Of a stretch of DNA of 64,000 nucleotides, positions 15,677-23,793 are shown piece by piece. A model generated the notes under the pieces. That model made no database searches and was not told the origin of the DNA. It saw nothing but the letters and a program-made list of their open reading frames with translations. Within the stretch, counting starts at the first letter, position 1. Each line of letters starts with the position of its first letter. The position numbers and the translations under genes are program-made. This DNA is from Dehalococcoidia bacterium (GTDB lineage: Bacteria > Chloroflexota > Dehalococcoidia > Bin125): contig JAJEJC010000001.1 of NCBI GenBank assembly GCA_022828105.1, positions 300,090-364,089 on the forward strand, given 5' to 3'.

Positions 15677-17062
15677 ATGGCACGAAATATCTCGGCCTTT
15701 GCCGCCTGGCGGCAACACACGTTCGCGGCGCTGAACGACCGCCACTTCCGCGTGCTCTTCGCCGGCACCCTTTTCGCGACCTTCGGCTACATGATGATGA
15801 TGATGGTCATGGCGATCGTCGCCTATGAGCTCTCGGGCAACAACACGGCAGTCGGACTGATTGGCAGCGGCGTCGGCCTGGCCATGCTGCTGGCGCCCTT
15901 TGGCGGCGTGATCGCGGACCGGGTGAACCGCAAGCGGCTGATCGTCATCGGGCAGGGCGGCGGCGCTGCCATGCTGATTCTCACCGGTCTGCTGCTCGCC
16001 TTCGACCTGATGTCCCTGCCGTTGATGTTCATCTTGATGATGATCCTTGGCTTCACCTTCGTCGTGATGGGACCGGCCCGCAATGCCTTCACTGCCGATT
16101 TAGTGGGTCCGCGCCTGATCGGCAACGCAGTCGTGCTCAATCAGTTGGCCCACACCTGGGGCGCGCCGTTCTCGCCCTTCCTCGCCACATTCGCAATGGA
16201 CTCCTTCCTGAGCTATGGCGGCACCTACATCTTGATGGGCGTCTTGGTCAGTGTCGGCGTGTTCACGATGGCGATCATGCCGAATCGCGGAAGAGTGACG
16301 CCGCGTCCCGAGTCCAACGAGGGCCCAGTGCGGAGCGTGCTTAGCGACATCGCCGACGGAGCTCGTTACGTCTGGCAACGACCATCGCTGAGGTTGATGC
16401 TGGCCGTGTTCGTCAGCGCGGTCGTGATCGGCTTCCTCTTCCGCACGCTGGCGCCCGCACTACTCGAGGAGCACCTTGGCCGCAGATCGACCGAGATGGG
16501 ACCGTTGCTGCTGGTCTACGGGTTGGCGTCGGCGGCGGTTTCACTTTTGGTTGCCGGAGCGGCGACCACACGCTGGGCCTGGCCGGTCGTGCTCAGCATG
16601 ATTGCCCTGATGGGCGTCGGCTACTTCGTGCTTGCTCAGGCGCAGAGCTACGGCGGCGCGATGGTCGCCATGGCGCTGCTCGGTCCCGGCATGATGGGAC
16701 CAGTGATGATCCTCCAGGCGCGACTGATGATGCACACCGAGTCCGCCTACTACGGACGGGTGATGGCATTCACGATGATGTCCTGGGGCGTGCAGATGCT
16801 CTGCGGCCTGCCGGCGGGCATCCTGGCGGACATGCTCGGCGAGCGGGAGGTGCTCGCCGGAACGGGATTGCTGTCGCTGGTGGTCGCCGCACTCGCCACC
16901 TTCGGCTGGCTGGCAATCCGCAAGCATGACCGTCCGCCCTTGCCGGCGATGCCCGCCTTTGCGGGCGACGCCAACGGCGGCGGCCTGGCCGTGACGGCCA
17001 TGCCACCGCCGCCAATGTTGCGTCCCGTGGGTTTGATGTCGGGCCAGAAGATCGACCGCTAG
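15677..17062 (+). CDS. MFS transporter (EntS/MFS_3-like)
   Basis: A 461-residue secondary transporter with about 12 hydrophobic segments. The N-terminal half has the loop 2-3 signature GGVIADRVNRKR (MFS motif A), and a long cytoplasmic loop (residues 200-225) separates the halves. The tail after the last helix (residues about 415-461) is polar. The substrate is unknown; this branch usually exports small molecules such as siderophores or drugs. It ends just before a short palindromic repeat that separates it from the phage-type amidase. Confidence 0.85.
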   Translation: MARNISAFAAWRQHTFAALNDRHFRVLFAGTLFATFGYMMMMMVMAIVAYELSGNNTAVGLIGSGVGLAMLLAPFGGVIADRVNRKRLIVIGQGGGAAMLILTGLLLAFDLMSLPLMFILMMILGFTFVVMGPARNAFTADLVGPRLIGNAVVLNQLAHTWGAPFSPFLATFAMDSFLSYGGTYILMGVLVSVGVFTMAIMPNRGRVTPRPESNEGPVRSVLSDIADGARYVWQRPSLRLMLAVFVSAVVIGFLFRTLAPALLEEHLGRRSTEMGPLLLVYGLASAAVSLLVAGAATTRWAWPVVLSMIALMGVGYFVLAQAQSYGGAMVAMALLGPGMMGPVMILQARLMMHTESAYYGRVMAFTMMSWGVQMLCGLPAGILADMLGEREVLAGTGLLSLVVAALATFGWLAIRKHDRPPLPAMPAFAGDANGGGLAVTAMPPPPMLRPVGLMSGQKIDR

Positions 17063-17077
17063 GCGGGCGGCGACAGA

Positions 17078-17107
17078 CTCTCCCCCCGCTTCGCGGGGGG
17101 AGAGGGG
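17078..17107. repeat. Short palindromic element (first hairpin only)
   Basis: CTCTCCCCCC-GCTTCGC-GGGGGGAGAG. It sits between the convergent MFS and amidase genes and could act as a bidirectional terminator. It marks the left edge of the phage-derived gene block. Confidence 0.75.
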
Positions 17108-17111
17108 CATC

Positions 17112-17819
17112 TCACCCGACGCCGACTGGTCTGCCGTGCGTGTGCGACTCGAGTCGCGCGAGCCGACGTTCGATCTGGGTCATCCGAGACTCCAGATCGC
17201 TCGACGACAGCTCACGTACCCGCTCCAACAGCGCCGTCCAGGGGAAGTCGCGGCCCGGGTCCGACTTCTGCCGCGTCAGTTCGCTGTGGCCGACGTGGTA
17301 GCGGCGGTCGACGGGAATGCCGTACTTGTCGCAGACGAACGCCGACCAGGCGGCGACGGTCTCGAACTGGCGGCTGCCTGGAACGAAGGTCGCTCCGATC
17401 TCGTGGGCATAGCCCTCGATCTCGATGGAGAGCATGCAGGCGTTGTAGCTGACGTACTCGTCCCGCCACCAGCTCGGACGGGGCAGGATCAGGTCCTTGC
17501 GGCGGACCCCCTGGGCCCAGGCGAAGTCCTGGTCACGGACCATCTGGTAGAGGTCGCCGTCCGAGTCGGCGTAGTAGTTGGTGCTGGCGTTAGCGCGCGG
17601 ATCCGCGAACCACTTCGGCGTGACTTCGTTGTCGTCCCACGGCTCCTCGGGCGTGTGATAGCAGAGCGCGACAAAGCGGCGCTCCGCCCCCGAGTAGGGG
17701 CGCGAGGAAGCCGCGTGGTAGTTCGATGCATGCGCCGGAACCCAGATCGTGCGCGCGCCCTCGGGCAGACCGACGATCCCGGCCAGGTCCGGCGCAGGTG
17801 AGTCGGTGCTGCTGGTCAT
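17112..17819 (-). CDS. N-acetylmuramoyl-L-alanine amidase (phage-type endolysin)
   Basis: A 235-residue Amidase_2 (T7-lysozyme/PGRP-like) enzyme that cleaves the amide bond between MurNAc and L-Ala. Zinc ligands are visible as His in LCYHTPE, His in VGHSEL and the Asp of KSDPGRDF. The fold also shows NYYADSDGDLYQMVRDQDFAWAQG. Residues about 200-228 form a short coiled coil (LESRMTQIERRLARLESH). It has no signal peptide, as expected for a lysin released through a holin. It overlaps the upstream small membrane protein by 4 bp. Confidence 0.88.
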   Translation of the reverse strand: MTSSTDSPAPDLAGIVGLPEGARTIWVPAHASNYHAASSRPYSGAERRFVALCYHTPEEPWDDNEVTPKWFADPRANASTNYYADSDGDLYQMVRDQDFAWAQGVRRKDLILPRPSWWRDEYVSYNACMLSIEIEGYAHEIGATFVPGSRQFETVAAWSAFVCDKYGIPVDRRYHVGHSELTRQKSDPGRDFPWTALLERVRELSSSDLESRMTQIERRLARLESHTHGRPVGVG

Positions 17820-18091
17820 TCGCCGCCTCCCGTCCGATCCGTTCGCTCCGATGGCTCGCCGCGCTGTTCGCGGTTGCGCAGGACGCCGTAACCGGCGGCG
17901 ACGGCGACCGCGATCGAACGCACCGCGTCGGAGGCGGGGATGCCGACGAGTCCGGTCTCCAGCGCCGCCCAGACGCCGATCACGCCGATCGCGATCAGCG
18001 CGCGGACGCTGCCTCGCGGCAGCCAGAGCGGGTCCGGCGCGTTCGGGCGCGCTTCCCGAGGCGGTTCAAATGGATGAGCCTGTTCGCTCAT
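17816..18091 (-). CDS. Small membrane protein, holin-like
   Basis: A 91-residue protein with an N-terminal polar stretch, one clear hydrophobic helix (ALIAIGVIGVWAALETGLVGI, residues 31-51), a second weak one (SIAVAVAAGYGVL) and a charged C-terminus. Size, topology and coupling (ATGA overlap) to the amidase fit a phage holin, but there is no diagnostic motif. The start at 18091 leaves a compact protein; the longer in-frame extension upstream is arginine-rich shadow sequence of the adjacent gene. Confidence 0.6.
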   Translation of the reverse strand: MSEQAHPFEPPREARPNAPDPLWLPRGSVRALIAIGVIGVWAALETGLVGIPASDAVRSIAVAVAAGYGVLRNREQRGEPSERTDRTGGGE

Positions 18092-18119
18092 GTTCGGTTC
18101 CTTTCCGGTTCCTGCGGCG

Positions 18120-18371
18120 TCAGCCGCCGCGGACGATGAATGCCGAGCCCAGGCCAATGGCAGCGAGCAATACGGTGCCGCCGCCGAGGGCGATGTAGAG
18201 CCGGTCGATCCGGGCGTCGATCTGATCGAGCCCGCTCTCGATTCGGCGCAAGTATTGCCACAGCGCATCGGTCTGGCTCTCAAGACACGACGGGGAGCAG
18301 CCGCCCGACCCGGCGGGAGATGCCGGGTCGGGCGGCTGAGATGGGTGGCGGGGAAAGTTCGGTGGCGACAT
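18120..18371 (-). CDS. Small coiled-coil/transmembrane protein, XhlA-like
   Basis: An 83-residue protein: proline-rich N-terminus, an amphipathic helix LWQYLRRIESGLDQIDARIDRLYIAL and a C-terminal membrane helix (LLAAIGLGSAFIV). The arrangement resembles haemolysin XhlA-type phage lysis accessories. A perfect 16-bp hairpin (18299-18337) sits in its first third. A TTG downstream of the hairpin could be the real start, giving a protein that begins near LESQTDALW. Confidence 0.5.
   Translation of the reverse strand: MSPPNFPRHPSQPPDPASPAGSGGCSPSCLESQTDALWQYLRRIESGLDQIDARIDRLYIALGGGTVLLAAIGLGSAFIVRGG
18299..18337. repeat. Perfect 16-bp inverted repeat
   Basis: AGCCGCCCGACCCGGC (18299-18314) pairs fully with 18322-18337 around a 7-nt loop GGGAGAT. 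It lies inside or just upstream of the small XhlA-like reading frame. It may be another inserted palindrome or a regulatory hairpin. Confidence 0.7.
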
Positions 18372-18405
18372 GGGGTCCTCTCCGTTGCGCCCTCGGGGGC
18401 TTCAA

Positions 18406-18738
18406 CTAGCCGGTGGACTCGGCAAAGGGGTCTCGCCCCTCGGCGAGCGCGCGCCATTGTTCGGGCAGCTCGTCCAGAGACGCGGCCTCGCGCCATTCCA
18501 TAGCGCGGTGCTTGAGGTACTTGACGGCCGGCACCGGCGTCCAGCGATCCTCCTCGCTGAGGGGTTGGCCCATACCGTCGATGTCCTCGGGATTGCGCAT
18601 CACGAGGTCGTAGCCGGCGAGGCCGTTGCCCTGCGCCCGCGCGAGCTGGTACTCGTGGTGGCTGAGCAGGACGGCCCGCTCACCCGGGACGACCAGCGCC
18701 GGACCTGCCGGCTTGGGTTCCTGCTTCTTGGTTGGCAT
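18406..18738 (-). CDS. Hypothetical protein in phage block
   Basis: A 110-residue soluble protein that I do not recognise. A lysine/proline-rich N-terminus (MPTKKQEPKPAG) is followed by an acidic, alpha-helical body (for example YDLVMRNPEDIDGMGQPLSEEDRW, and AVKYLKHRAMEWREAASLDELPEQW). Its place between lysis-type genes and the capsid gene suggests a virion or head-tail accessory protein. A good ribosome site (AAAGGAACAG on the minus strand) precedes its ATG. Confidence 0.5.
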   Translation of the reverse strand: MPTKKQEPKPAGPALVVPGERAVLLSHHEYQLARAQGNGLAGYDLVMRNPEDIDGMGQPLSEEDRWTPVPAVKYLKHRAMEWREAASLDELPEQWRALAEGRDPFAESTG

Positions 18739-18791
18739 CGTTCTGTTCCTTTCACTCGTCCCGCGGGACGAGTCCGTGTCGTCGTGTGTGT

Positions 18792-19109
18792 TTAACTCGG
18801 ACCGAGACCGGCGTTGATCTCGGTTTCGAGCCAGGGCTGCGCGTCGATCTGAACCGACTCATGCGGCAACCCCAAGCCCTGGGCCGCGTCGAGCAAGAGG
18901 CGCTCCGCCTCGCGCGCGTCGTGGAATCCGTGGCCCAGCAGGGCGTGGTCGCGGCCGAGGTACTCGCGACCGTGGCTGTCGCGCTTCGGCGTGTGGAGGT
19001 GCGCGCGTCGGGCGCGGAGCCCGGCTCCCAGCCGCGGCGTCGCAAAGCGCTCGGACCGCAACTCGGAGAAGTCGGCCGGCGACCAGAGGCCGCGTTCGTC
19101 CAGCGGCAT
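18792..19109 (-). CDS. Hypothetical protein downstream of capsid gene
   Basis: A 105-residue soluble protein, not recognised. It contains LWSPADFSELRSERFATPRLGAGLRARRAHLHTPKRDSHG-type text, rich in Arg and His in the middle and acidic at the C-terminus. It begins 3 bp after the capsid stop codon and so is clearly co-transcribed with it. By position it could be a head-completion or decoration protein, but no motif supports this. Confidence 0.5.
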   Translation of the reverse strand: MPLDERGLWSPADFSELRSERFATPRLGAGLRARRAHLHTPKRDSHGREYLGRDHALLGHGFHDAREAERLLLDAAQGLGLPHESVQIDAQPWLETEINAGLGPS

Positions 19110-19111
19110 GT

Positions 19112-19993
19112 CTAGCCTCCGTCCGCGGTGATCTGGCAGCCGTGGTGGGCGAATCCGGCGATCCCGGCGTCGTAGTCCGCCATCGAGCGCAGGGTCACGC
19201 CCGGCCACTCGGCTTCCTCGAACACCGACATCTCCCAGTCCATCGAACAGGCCCAGACCAGGGCCTCGGTGCCGAACATCGAGCAGATGTAGTCGCCGGC
19301 GCCATTGGCGGCCATGTAACCGTCGACGAACACCGCCGTGCCCATCAGCGGAATCTCCGAGACATGGAAGCGCCGGATCATTCGCTCGGAGATTCCGGCC
19401 GGGATCCAGCTCGAGTTACCGGCGACGCCGGACGCTCCGAGGTCTTCGAGCACGTGCTCGGCGACGACCGGCGAGAGCACCGTCACGATGTCGCCGCGCG
19501 GCGGCCCGCCCTTGGCTCGCTTGACCGACTGCAACACGCGCCGAGCCTCGCGCAGCTTGGCCAGGGTCAGCTTCTTGCCCGTCGCGCCGATGTCGTTGTC
19601 GGTGTGCCAGTTGGCGAATTCGCCGGTCAGGTCGGTGTCGATGTCCTGGCCCTGCGAGAGCGCCATTTCGTCCGAGACCAGGCGCACCAGGTCTTCTCGC
19701 GAGTAGTTGATCGCGCGCACGTGGATGCGCACATAGATCGCGCGGAAGGTAGGCGAGATTGTCGTGCTGGCCAGCGTGAAGCGCGAGGTGGTCGAGAGTT
19801 CGGCGTTCTCGGCGGGCGTCTGCACGTTGGAGACGCTGGACACTCGCGGAATCTGGGCGCTGCCCGAGCCCTTGGGCACGATCAGCTTGCGCGCCAGAGA
19901 GAGCATCGGCGCCGACTGCGGCATCTGCGCAATCGTGCGCTCGACCATCTCCGAGTAGGAGGCGGAGATGTTGGTAGAGAGTGTGTCGGCCAT
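19112..19993 (-). CDS. Phage major capsid protein (candidate)
   Basis: A 293-residue protein with features of a phage coat protein: an N-terminal helical arm (SASYSEMVERTIAQM), a beta-rich core with IPRVSSVSN and RFTLASTTISPTFRAIYVRI, the segment SREDLVRLVSDEMALSQGQDIDTDL, and late VVAEHVLEDLG and GISERMIRRFHVSEIPLMGTAVFVDGYMA, which resemble capsid A-domain text in HK97/P22-like coats. The preceding gene looks like a scaffold. No prohead protease or portal lies beside it. The assignment rests on pattern and context rather than a single diagnostic motif. Confidence 0.65.
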   Translation of the reverse strand: MADTLSTNISASYSEMVERTIAQMPQSAPMLSLARKLIVPKGSGSAQIPRVSSVSNVQTPAENAELSTTSRFTLASTTISPTFRAIYVRIHVRAINYSREDLVRLVSDEMALSQGQDIDTDLTGEFANWHTDNDIGATGKKLTLAKLREARRVLQSVKRAKGGPPRGDIVTVLSPVVAEHVLEDLGASGVAGNSSWIPAGISERMIRRFHVSEIPLMGTAVFVDGYMAANGAGDYICSMFGTEALVWACSMDWEMSVFEEAEWPGVTLRSMADYDAGIAGFAHHGCQITADGG

Positions 19994-20021
19994 ATGGCCT
20001 GTTCCTTTCTGATTTGTTCGT

Positions 20022-20044
20022 CATTCCCGCGAAGGCGGGAATGC
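20022..20044. repeat. ATTCCCGC-type palindrome
   Basis: ATTCCCGC-GAAG-GCGGGAAT type hairpin in the 69-bp gap between capsid and scaffold genes. This sequence type is common as a dispersed repeat in many bacteria. It could attenuate transcription between the two genes. Confidence 0.6.
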
Positions 20045-20062
20045 AATCCCCATGCGTGAACG

Positions 20063-20515
20063 TCACGCCTCGGGGTGCGCCGCCAACCAGTTGGCGAACT
20101 GGGAGCGACGCTGCTGGCGCAGCGACTGGTTGTCGGCCGAGCGGATGAAGTCGGTCCACTCGCTCACGCTGCCGGGCTGCGGCGGCGGCGCGCCGCCGCG
20201 CAGTCCCGCCGTCGGTCGCTGCTGCGCCGTGCGGACCTGGGTCTCGAACTCTCGGGTCAGTTCGGTGCGGACCTGCTGCTCGCGTTCGCGGGCGGCTCGT
20301 TCCGCGATCAGATCGCGCCAGACGCCGGCCACGTCACTCGGCTGCTCGACCGAGGAGAGTCGCGTTCGCTCGTCCTCCGACAGCTCGCCGATCGCGGTCA
20401 GCATCGCTTCGCGCAACGGCGTGTCGCCGCCCGTGCGCTCGACACCGTGATCGGGCGCAGCCGCGCGCTCGCCGTGCGGAGCCTCGAGCTGTGCCGTGGG
20501 CTGGGTTGCATCCAT
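20063..20515 (-). CDS. Phage scaffold-like protein
   Basis: A 150-residue, highly charged, mostly helical protein. The middle (AERAAREREQQVRTELTREFETQVRTAQQR) is a continuous coiled coil, then a Pro/Gly linker, then a C-terminal segment WTDFIRSADNQSLRQQRRSQFANWLAAHPEA that would suit a coat-binding end. Length, charge and location directly upstream of the capsid gene fit a scaffolding protein. No enzymatic motif. It is divergent from the CoA-transferase fusion gene. Confidence 0.55.
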   Translation of the reverse strand: MDATQPTAQLEAPHGERAAAPDHGVERTGGDTPLREAMLTAIGELSEDERTRLSSVEQPSDVAGVWRDLIAERAAREREQQVRTELTREFETQVRTAQQRPTAGLRGGAPPPQPGSVSEWTDFIRSADNQSLRQQRRSQFANWLAAHPEA

Positions 20516-20599
20516 CGCATGCCTCCAAACAGATTGAGCGCCGACGGCTACGAACCGTTCGGCGCTCGGAGGCGCGCATGCCTGTCGACGTTGTAGATA

Positions 20600-20622
20600 G
20601 AACGTACGTTCCTCTCAAGAGG
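20600..20622. promoter_or_regulatory. Palindromes in divergent intergenic region
   Basis: GAACGTACGTTC (20600-20611) is a perfect 12-bp palindrome, followed at once by CCTCT-CA-AGAGG (20611-20622). Both lie in the 184-bp gap between the divergent scaffold and CoA-transferase genes, a position expected for an operator. No regulator gene is adjacent. Confidence 0.35.
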
Positions 20623-20699
20623 AAATCAAGCGTCAGCGGCCAACGGTTGTGTTCGGCGCTACCGAGTTCGACTACGGGCAGCGCCGCTATCCTGCGCCA

Positions 20700-23126
20700 A
20701 TGCTCGACGACACGCGAGTGCTCGACCTGACCGACGAACCGCTCGCGCTGGGCGCGCGGCTGCTCGCCGACCTGGGCGCGGAGGTCGTGCGCATCGAAGA
20801 TGTGCGCGGCGACGGACTGCGGCTGCGGGAACCGGCGGTCGAGTCGAACGCGCCGCGCGAAGAGCGCGGCTGGGCGCACCTGCTCTACAACGCCGGCAAG
20901 CGTTCCGTCGCCGTCGAATTCGACGACCCGGCAACCTGGACACGGATTGAAGCCCTGTTGCCTCGGTTCGACGTGCTGCTTGCGCCGTTGGAGCCGCGGG
21001 GCCGGCTGGCGGGCTGGCTCCAACGCGGACGCGAGGGCCGCTGGTCATCCGAGATCCCGGTGGTCGACGCCGTGTTCCGTCGCGGCGCAGATGAGCCAAT
21101 GACCGACCTGACCGCGATGGCGGCGGGCGGCCACGTGGTGCTCAATGGGCATCCACAGGATCCGCCGGTCTGGCCCGCCGGCAATCTCTCGCACAAGCAG
21201 GGATCGCTGGCCATGGCCGAAGCAGCGATGGCCCTGATCTTCCAGCGCCGGCGCGGAGCCGGTAGCGGCCGAATTTCTGTTTCGATGCAGGAAGCCGTCG
21301 CCTTTACGACTCTGCAGACGGCCAGCGGCAACTTCTGGACCTGGCACGGCATGTCGCCCGACCGGCACATCCCGATTGGCTCGGGTGCGACCTTCCAGGC
21401 GGGCGACGGGCACTGGGTCTCGTTCACGATTCATCCACCGCACTGGCCGCGATTCGTCAACTGGGTCGACGAGGTGCTTGGCGCCCCCGAACTTCGCGAG
21501 CCGCAATGGGACGACGAGTTTTATCGCGAGGCCAACTACGACGAGATCAGGCCGTGGATCGAGCGGCTCTGTGGGGCGCTGACTGTGACCGAACTGCACG
21601 ATCGGGGGCAGGAACTCGGCTTGCTCGTGCTTCCGATCAACACGGTCGAAGAAGTCGCCCGCGACCCCCATCTGCGGGCGCGCGGGTACTACCAGGACGT
21701 CGAGCACCCACAGCTCGGCCGCACGCTCACGTTGCCGCGCCCCGCCGTGCGCACGCGAGGCGAACAACCCCGCGCTGTACGCGCCCCCATCCTCGGCGAA
21801 CACAACAGTGAACTGTTCGATGCCGAGCGCTCTCTCTCCCCCCGCTCCGCGGGGGGAGATGTCGCGGAGCGACAGAGGGGGGCGCCTTCTGCCACCCTCT
21901 ACAACACCCAACCCGCGCCGCGCCGGCCGCTGGACGGCGTGCGAGTGCTCGACTTCACCTGGGCGATCGCCGGATCGCTCGGCACGCGCCTGCTCGCCGA
22001 CCTCGGCGCGGAGGTAATCAAGATCGAGTCCGAGTCGCGCATCGATCCAATCCGCTATCGCGGGGTGCAGCCACCCGATCAGTTCTCGATCAACACCAAT
22101 GGCACCTTCAATGACTGCGCCGGCGGCAAGAAGTCGGTCACGCTCAATCTCAAGACCGAAGAGGGGATCGAAGCGGTCCGCCAACTGGCCCGGCACTCCG
22201 ACGTGGTCACCTCCAACTACACGCCCTATCGACTCGACCGCTGGGGCATCGGCTACGACGACCTGCGCCGAATCAAGGACGACATCATCGTCTGCAACGT
22301 GGCCGTAATGGGCATCGAGGGTCCGCGCGCCGAGTGGCGCTCCTATGGCAACGGGATCATCGCCATGTGCGGCCTGTCGCATCGCTCGGGATTCCCCGGC
22401 CGCGCGCCGATTGGCCTCGGCACGCTGCACTCCGACTTCACCGTGCCCTTCTACCTCGCCGCCTCGGTGATGGCCGCGCTCGACGACCGCGAGCGCACGG
22501 GCAACGGACGGTACCTCGAGATTGCCCAATACGAGACCGCCGTGCAGTTGCTGGACACCGAGCTGATCGAGGCGCTGAACGGCGTTGTCGAGCGTCCGCG
22601 CATAGGCAACCGCTCGCCGTTTATGTCGCCGCACGGCGTCTTTCCCGCCGCCGGCGAGGATCGCTGGGTGGCCATTGCGTGCCGCGACGACGCCGATTGG
22701 CGCAATCTCTGCCGCGTCATCGGCCGCGCAGACCTGGCCGGACGGAGCGATCTGTCGCATGTCTCCGGGCGCCAGGCCAGCGAGGATGTGCTGGAAGCGG
22801 CGGTTTCCGAGTGGACTCGCTCGCAGGACGAGTGGACCTCGTACCGGCTGCTGATTAACGCCGGCGTCCCCGCCAGCCCAGTCGAGCGGCTGGAGGACTT
22901 CTTCGCGGGCCAGGACGCGGCGATGCGCGACGCCTACCATCCCGCCGACTCGCCCGAGGGCTGCAGCTTCCAGATCATCAGGGAGCCGGTGCTCTGGGAC
23001 GGCGAGCGGCTGCCCGCGCGCCGCGCGCCGCTGTGGGGAGAGCACACCGAGGATGTCCTCAAGGGCCTGCTCAACTACAGCGACGACGACATGATCCGCC
23101 TCGCCGCCGCCGGCACGCTGGGCTAG
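20700..23126 (+). CDS. Tandem CaiB/BaiF CoA transferase (two domains fused via a palindromic element)
   Basis: An 808-residue protein with two class III CoA-transferase domains. Domain 1 (about 1-375) starts LDDTRVLDLTDEPLALGARLLADLGAEVVRIE and holds GRISVSMQEAV around the catalytic position. Domain 2 (about 409-808) starts PLDGVRVLDFTWAIAGSLGTRLLADLGAEVIKIE and holds YLEIAQYETAV. Both have Glu where formyl-CoA transferase has its catalytic Asp. Residues 377-394 (SLSPRSAGGDVAERQRGA) are encoded by a palindromic repeat, so two once-separate genes may have been joined by an element that removed the first stop. It is flanked by phage genes on the opposite strand. Confidence 0.88.
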   Translation: MLDDTRVLDLTDEPLALGARLLADLGAEVVRIEDVRGDGLRLREPAVESNAPREERGWAHLLYNAGKRSVAVEFDDPATWTRIEALLPRFDVLLAPLEPRGRLAGWLQRGREGRWSSEIPVVDAVFRRGADEPMTDLTAMAAGGHVVLNGHPQDPPVWPAGNLSHKQGSLAMAEAAMALIFQRRRGAGSGRISVSMQEAVAFTTLQTASGNFWTWHGMSPDRHIPIGSGATFQAGDGHWVSFTIHPPHWPRFVNWVDEVLGAPELREPQWDDEFYREANYDEIRPWIERLCGALTVTELHDRGQELGLLVLPINTVEEVARDPHLRARGYYQDVEHPQLGRTLTLPRPAVRTRGEQPRAVRAPILGEHNSELFDAERSLSPRSAGGDVAERQRGAPSATLYNTQPAPRRPLDGVRVLDFTWAIAGSLGTRLLADLGAEVIKIESESRIDPIRYRGVQPPDQFSINTNGTFNDCAGGKKSVTLNLKTEEGIEAVRQLARHSDVVTSNYTPYRLDRWGIGYDDLRRIKDDIIVCNVAVMGIEGPRAEWRSYGNGIIAMCGLSHRSGFPGRAPIGLGTLHSDFTVPFYLAASVMAALDDRERTGNGRYLEIAQYETAVQLLDTELIEALNGVVERPRIGNRSPFMSPHGVFPAAGEDRWVAIACRDDADWRNLCRVIGRADLAGRSDLSHVSGRQASEDVLEAAVSEWTRSQDEWTSYRLLINAGVPASPVERLEDFFAGQDAAMRDAYHPADSPEGCSFQIIREPVLWDGERLPARRAPLWGEHTEDVLKGLLNYSDDDMIRLAAAGTLG
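21831..21882 (+). repeat. Palindromic element forming the interdomain linker
   Basis: A forward copy, C6/G6 first hairpin, second hairpin TGTCGC-GGA-GCGACA, then GAGGGGGG. It is read in the same frame as the copy in selD (LSPRS-GGDV) but escapes the stop because its second-hairpin loop is GGA rather than GTA. Confidence 0.88.
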
Positions 23127-23171
23127 TCCAGCCTGCCGGCAGCAGTCGATGCGTGCTGGTACGTCGAGGCG

Positions 23172-23663
23172 CTATCCTGCGCTGACGCCTCGACCGAAGC
23201 CGTGACCGCGCCAGCGAGACTTGCCCCAGACTCGGCCGTTGTCGTGGTCGAAGCCGTTGTTGACGCGGTCTTCGATCCTCGCCGCAGCATCCGACTTCCG
23301 GGTCTCAGCTTCTTCTTCGGTCAGCTTGCCGTCCTCGGCCCAGGCGTCGATCCGCTCGTTGACCTGAGTAATCAGCGCATCGATCACGGTCTGAACTTCG
23401 ACGCCGTTCGCTTCGGCGATCTGGGCCAGCGTCTGACCCTCGGTCAGCGCGGTCTTGAGGCCGTCGCGGTCGGTGCCGACCAGTTCCGCCAGTTCCTCGA
23501 ACCTGGCTCCGAACCCGCCATGACCCTTGCGCCCGTCGCAATCGTCATCGTCCGACCGCGCCGAGACCACCGTCACCGCGGCAACGCCGATCGCCGCCGC
23601 CAACGCGATGGGCATCAGCCACTTGTATGCCAGGCCAAGCCAACGATTTGAACTTGCTGCCAC
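23172..23663 (-). CDS. Secreted or membrane-anchored small helical protein
   Basis: A 163-residue protein with an N-terminal signal or anchor helix (WLMPIALAAAIGVAAVTVVSA, residues 15-35). The body contains a helical unit FEELAELVGTDRDGLKTALTEGQTLAQIAEANGVEVQTVIDAL followed by NERIDAWAEDGKLTEEEAE, a pattern common in small exported proteins of high-GC Gram-positives and Chloroflexota. The C-terminus is Gly/Arg/His rich. No function is known. It is convergent with the CoA-transferase fusion. Confidence 0.6.
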   Translation of the reverse strand: MAASSNRWLGLAYKWLMPIALAAAIGVAAVTVVSARSDDDDCDGRKGHGGFGARFEELAELVGTDRDGLKTALTEGQTLAQIAEANGVEVQTVIDALITQVNERIDAWAEDGKLTEEEAETRKSDAAARIEDRVNNGFDHDNGRVWGKSRWRGHGFGRGVSAG

Positions 23664-23793
23664 TCGTCGATCCTTTCATCCGGTCGGAGACCGCCTCCGA
23701 CGCAAGAACCGTACGCACGGCGTGTATGCGCCAGGGACAGGGCGCGTATGCGGATCGTCAATCGCATGTCAACGCCGGCTGGGCGGTTGGCTG

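Noticed and set aside
21045-23045. Open frame of 666 codons on the minus strand
   Set aside because: It is antisense to both domains of the CoA-transferase fusion, which carry clear family motifs.
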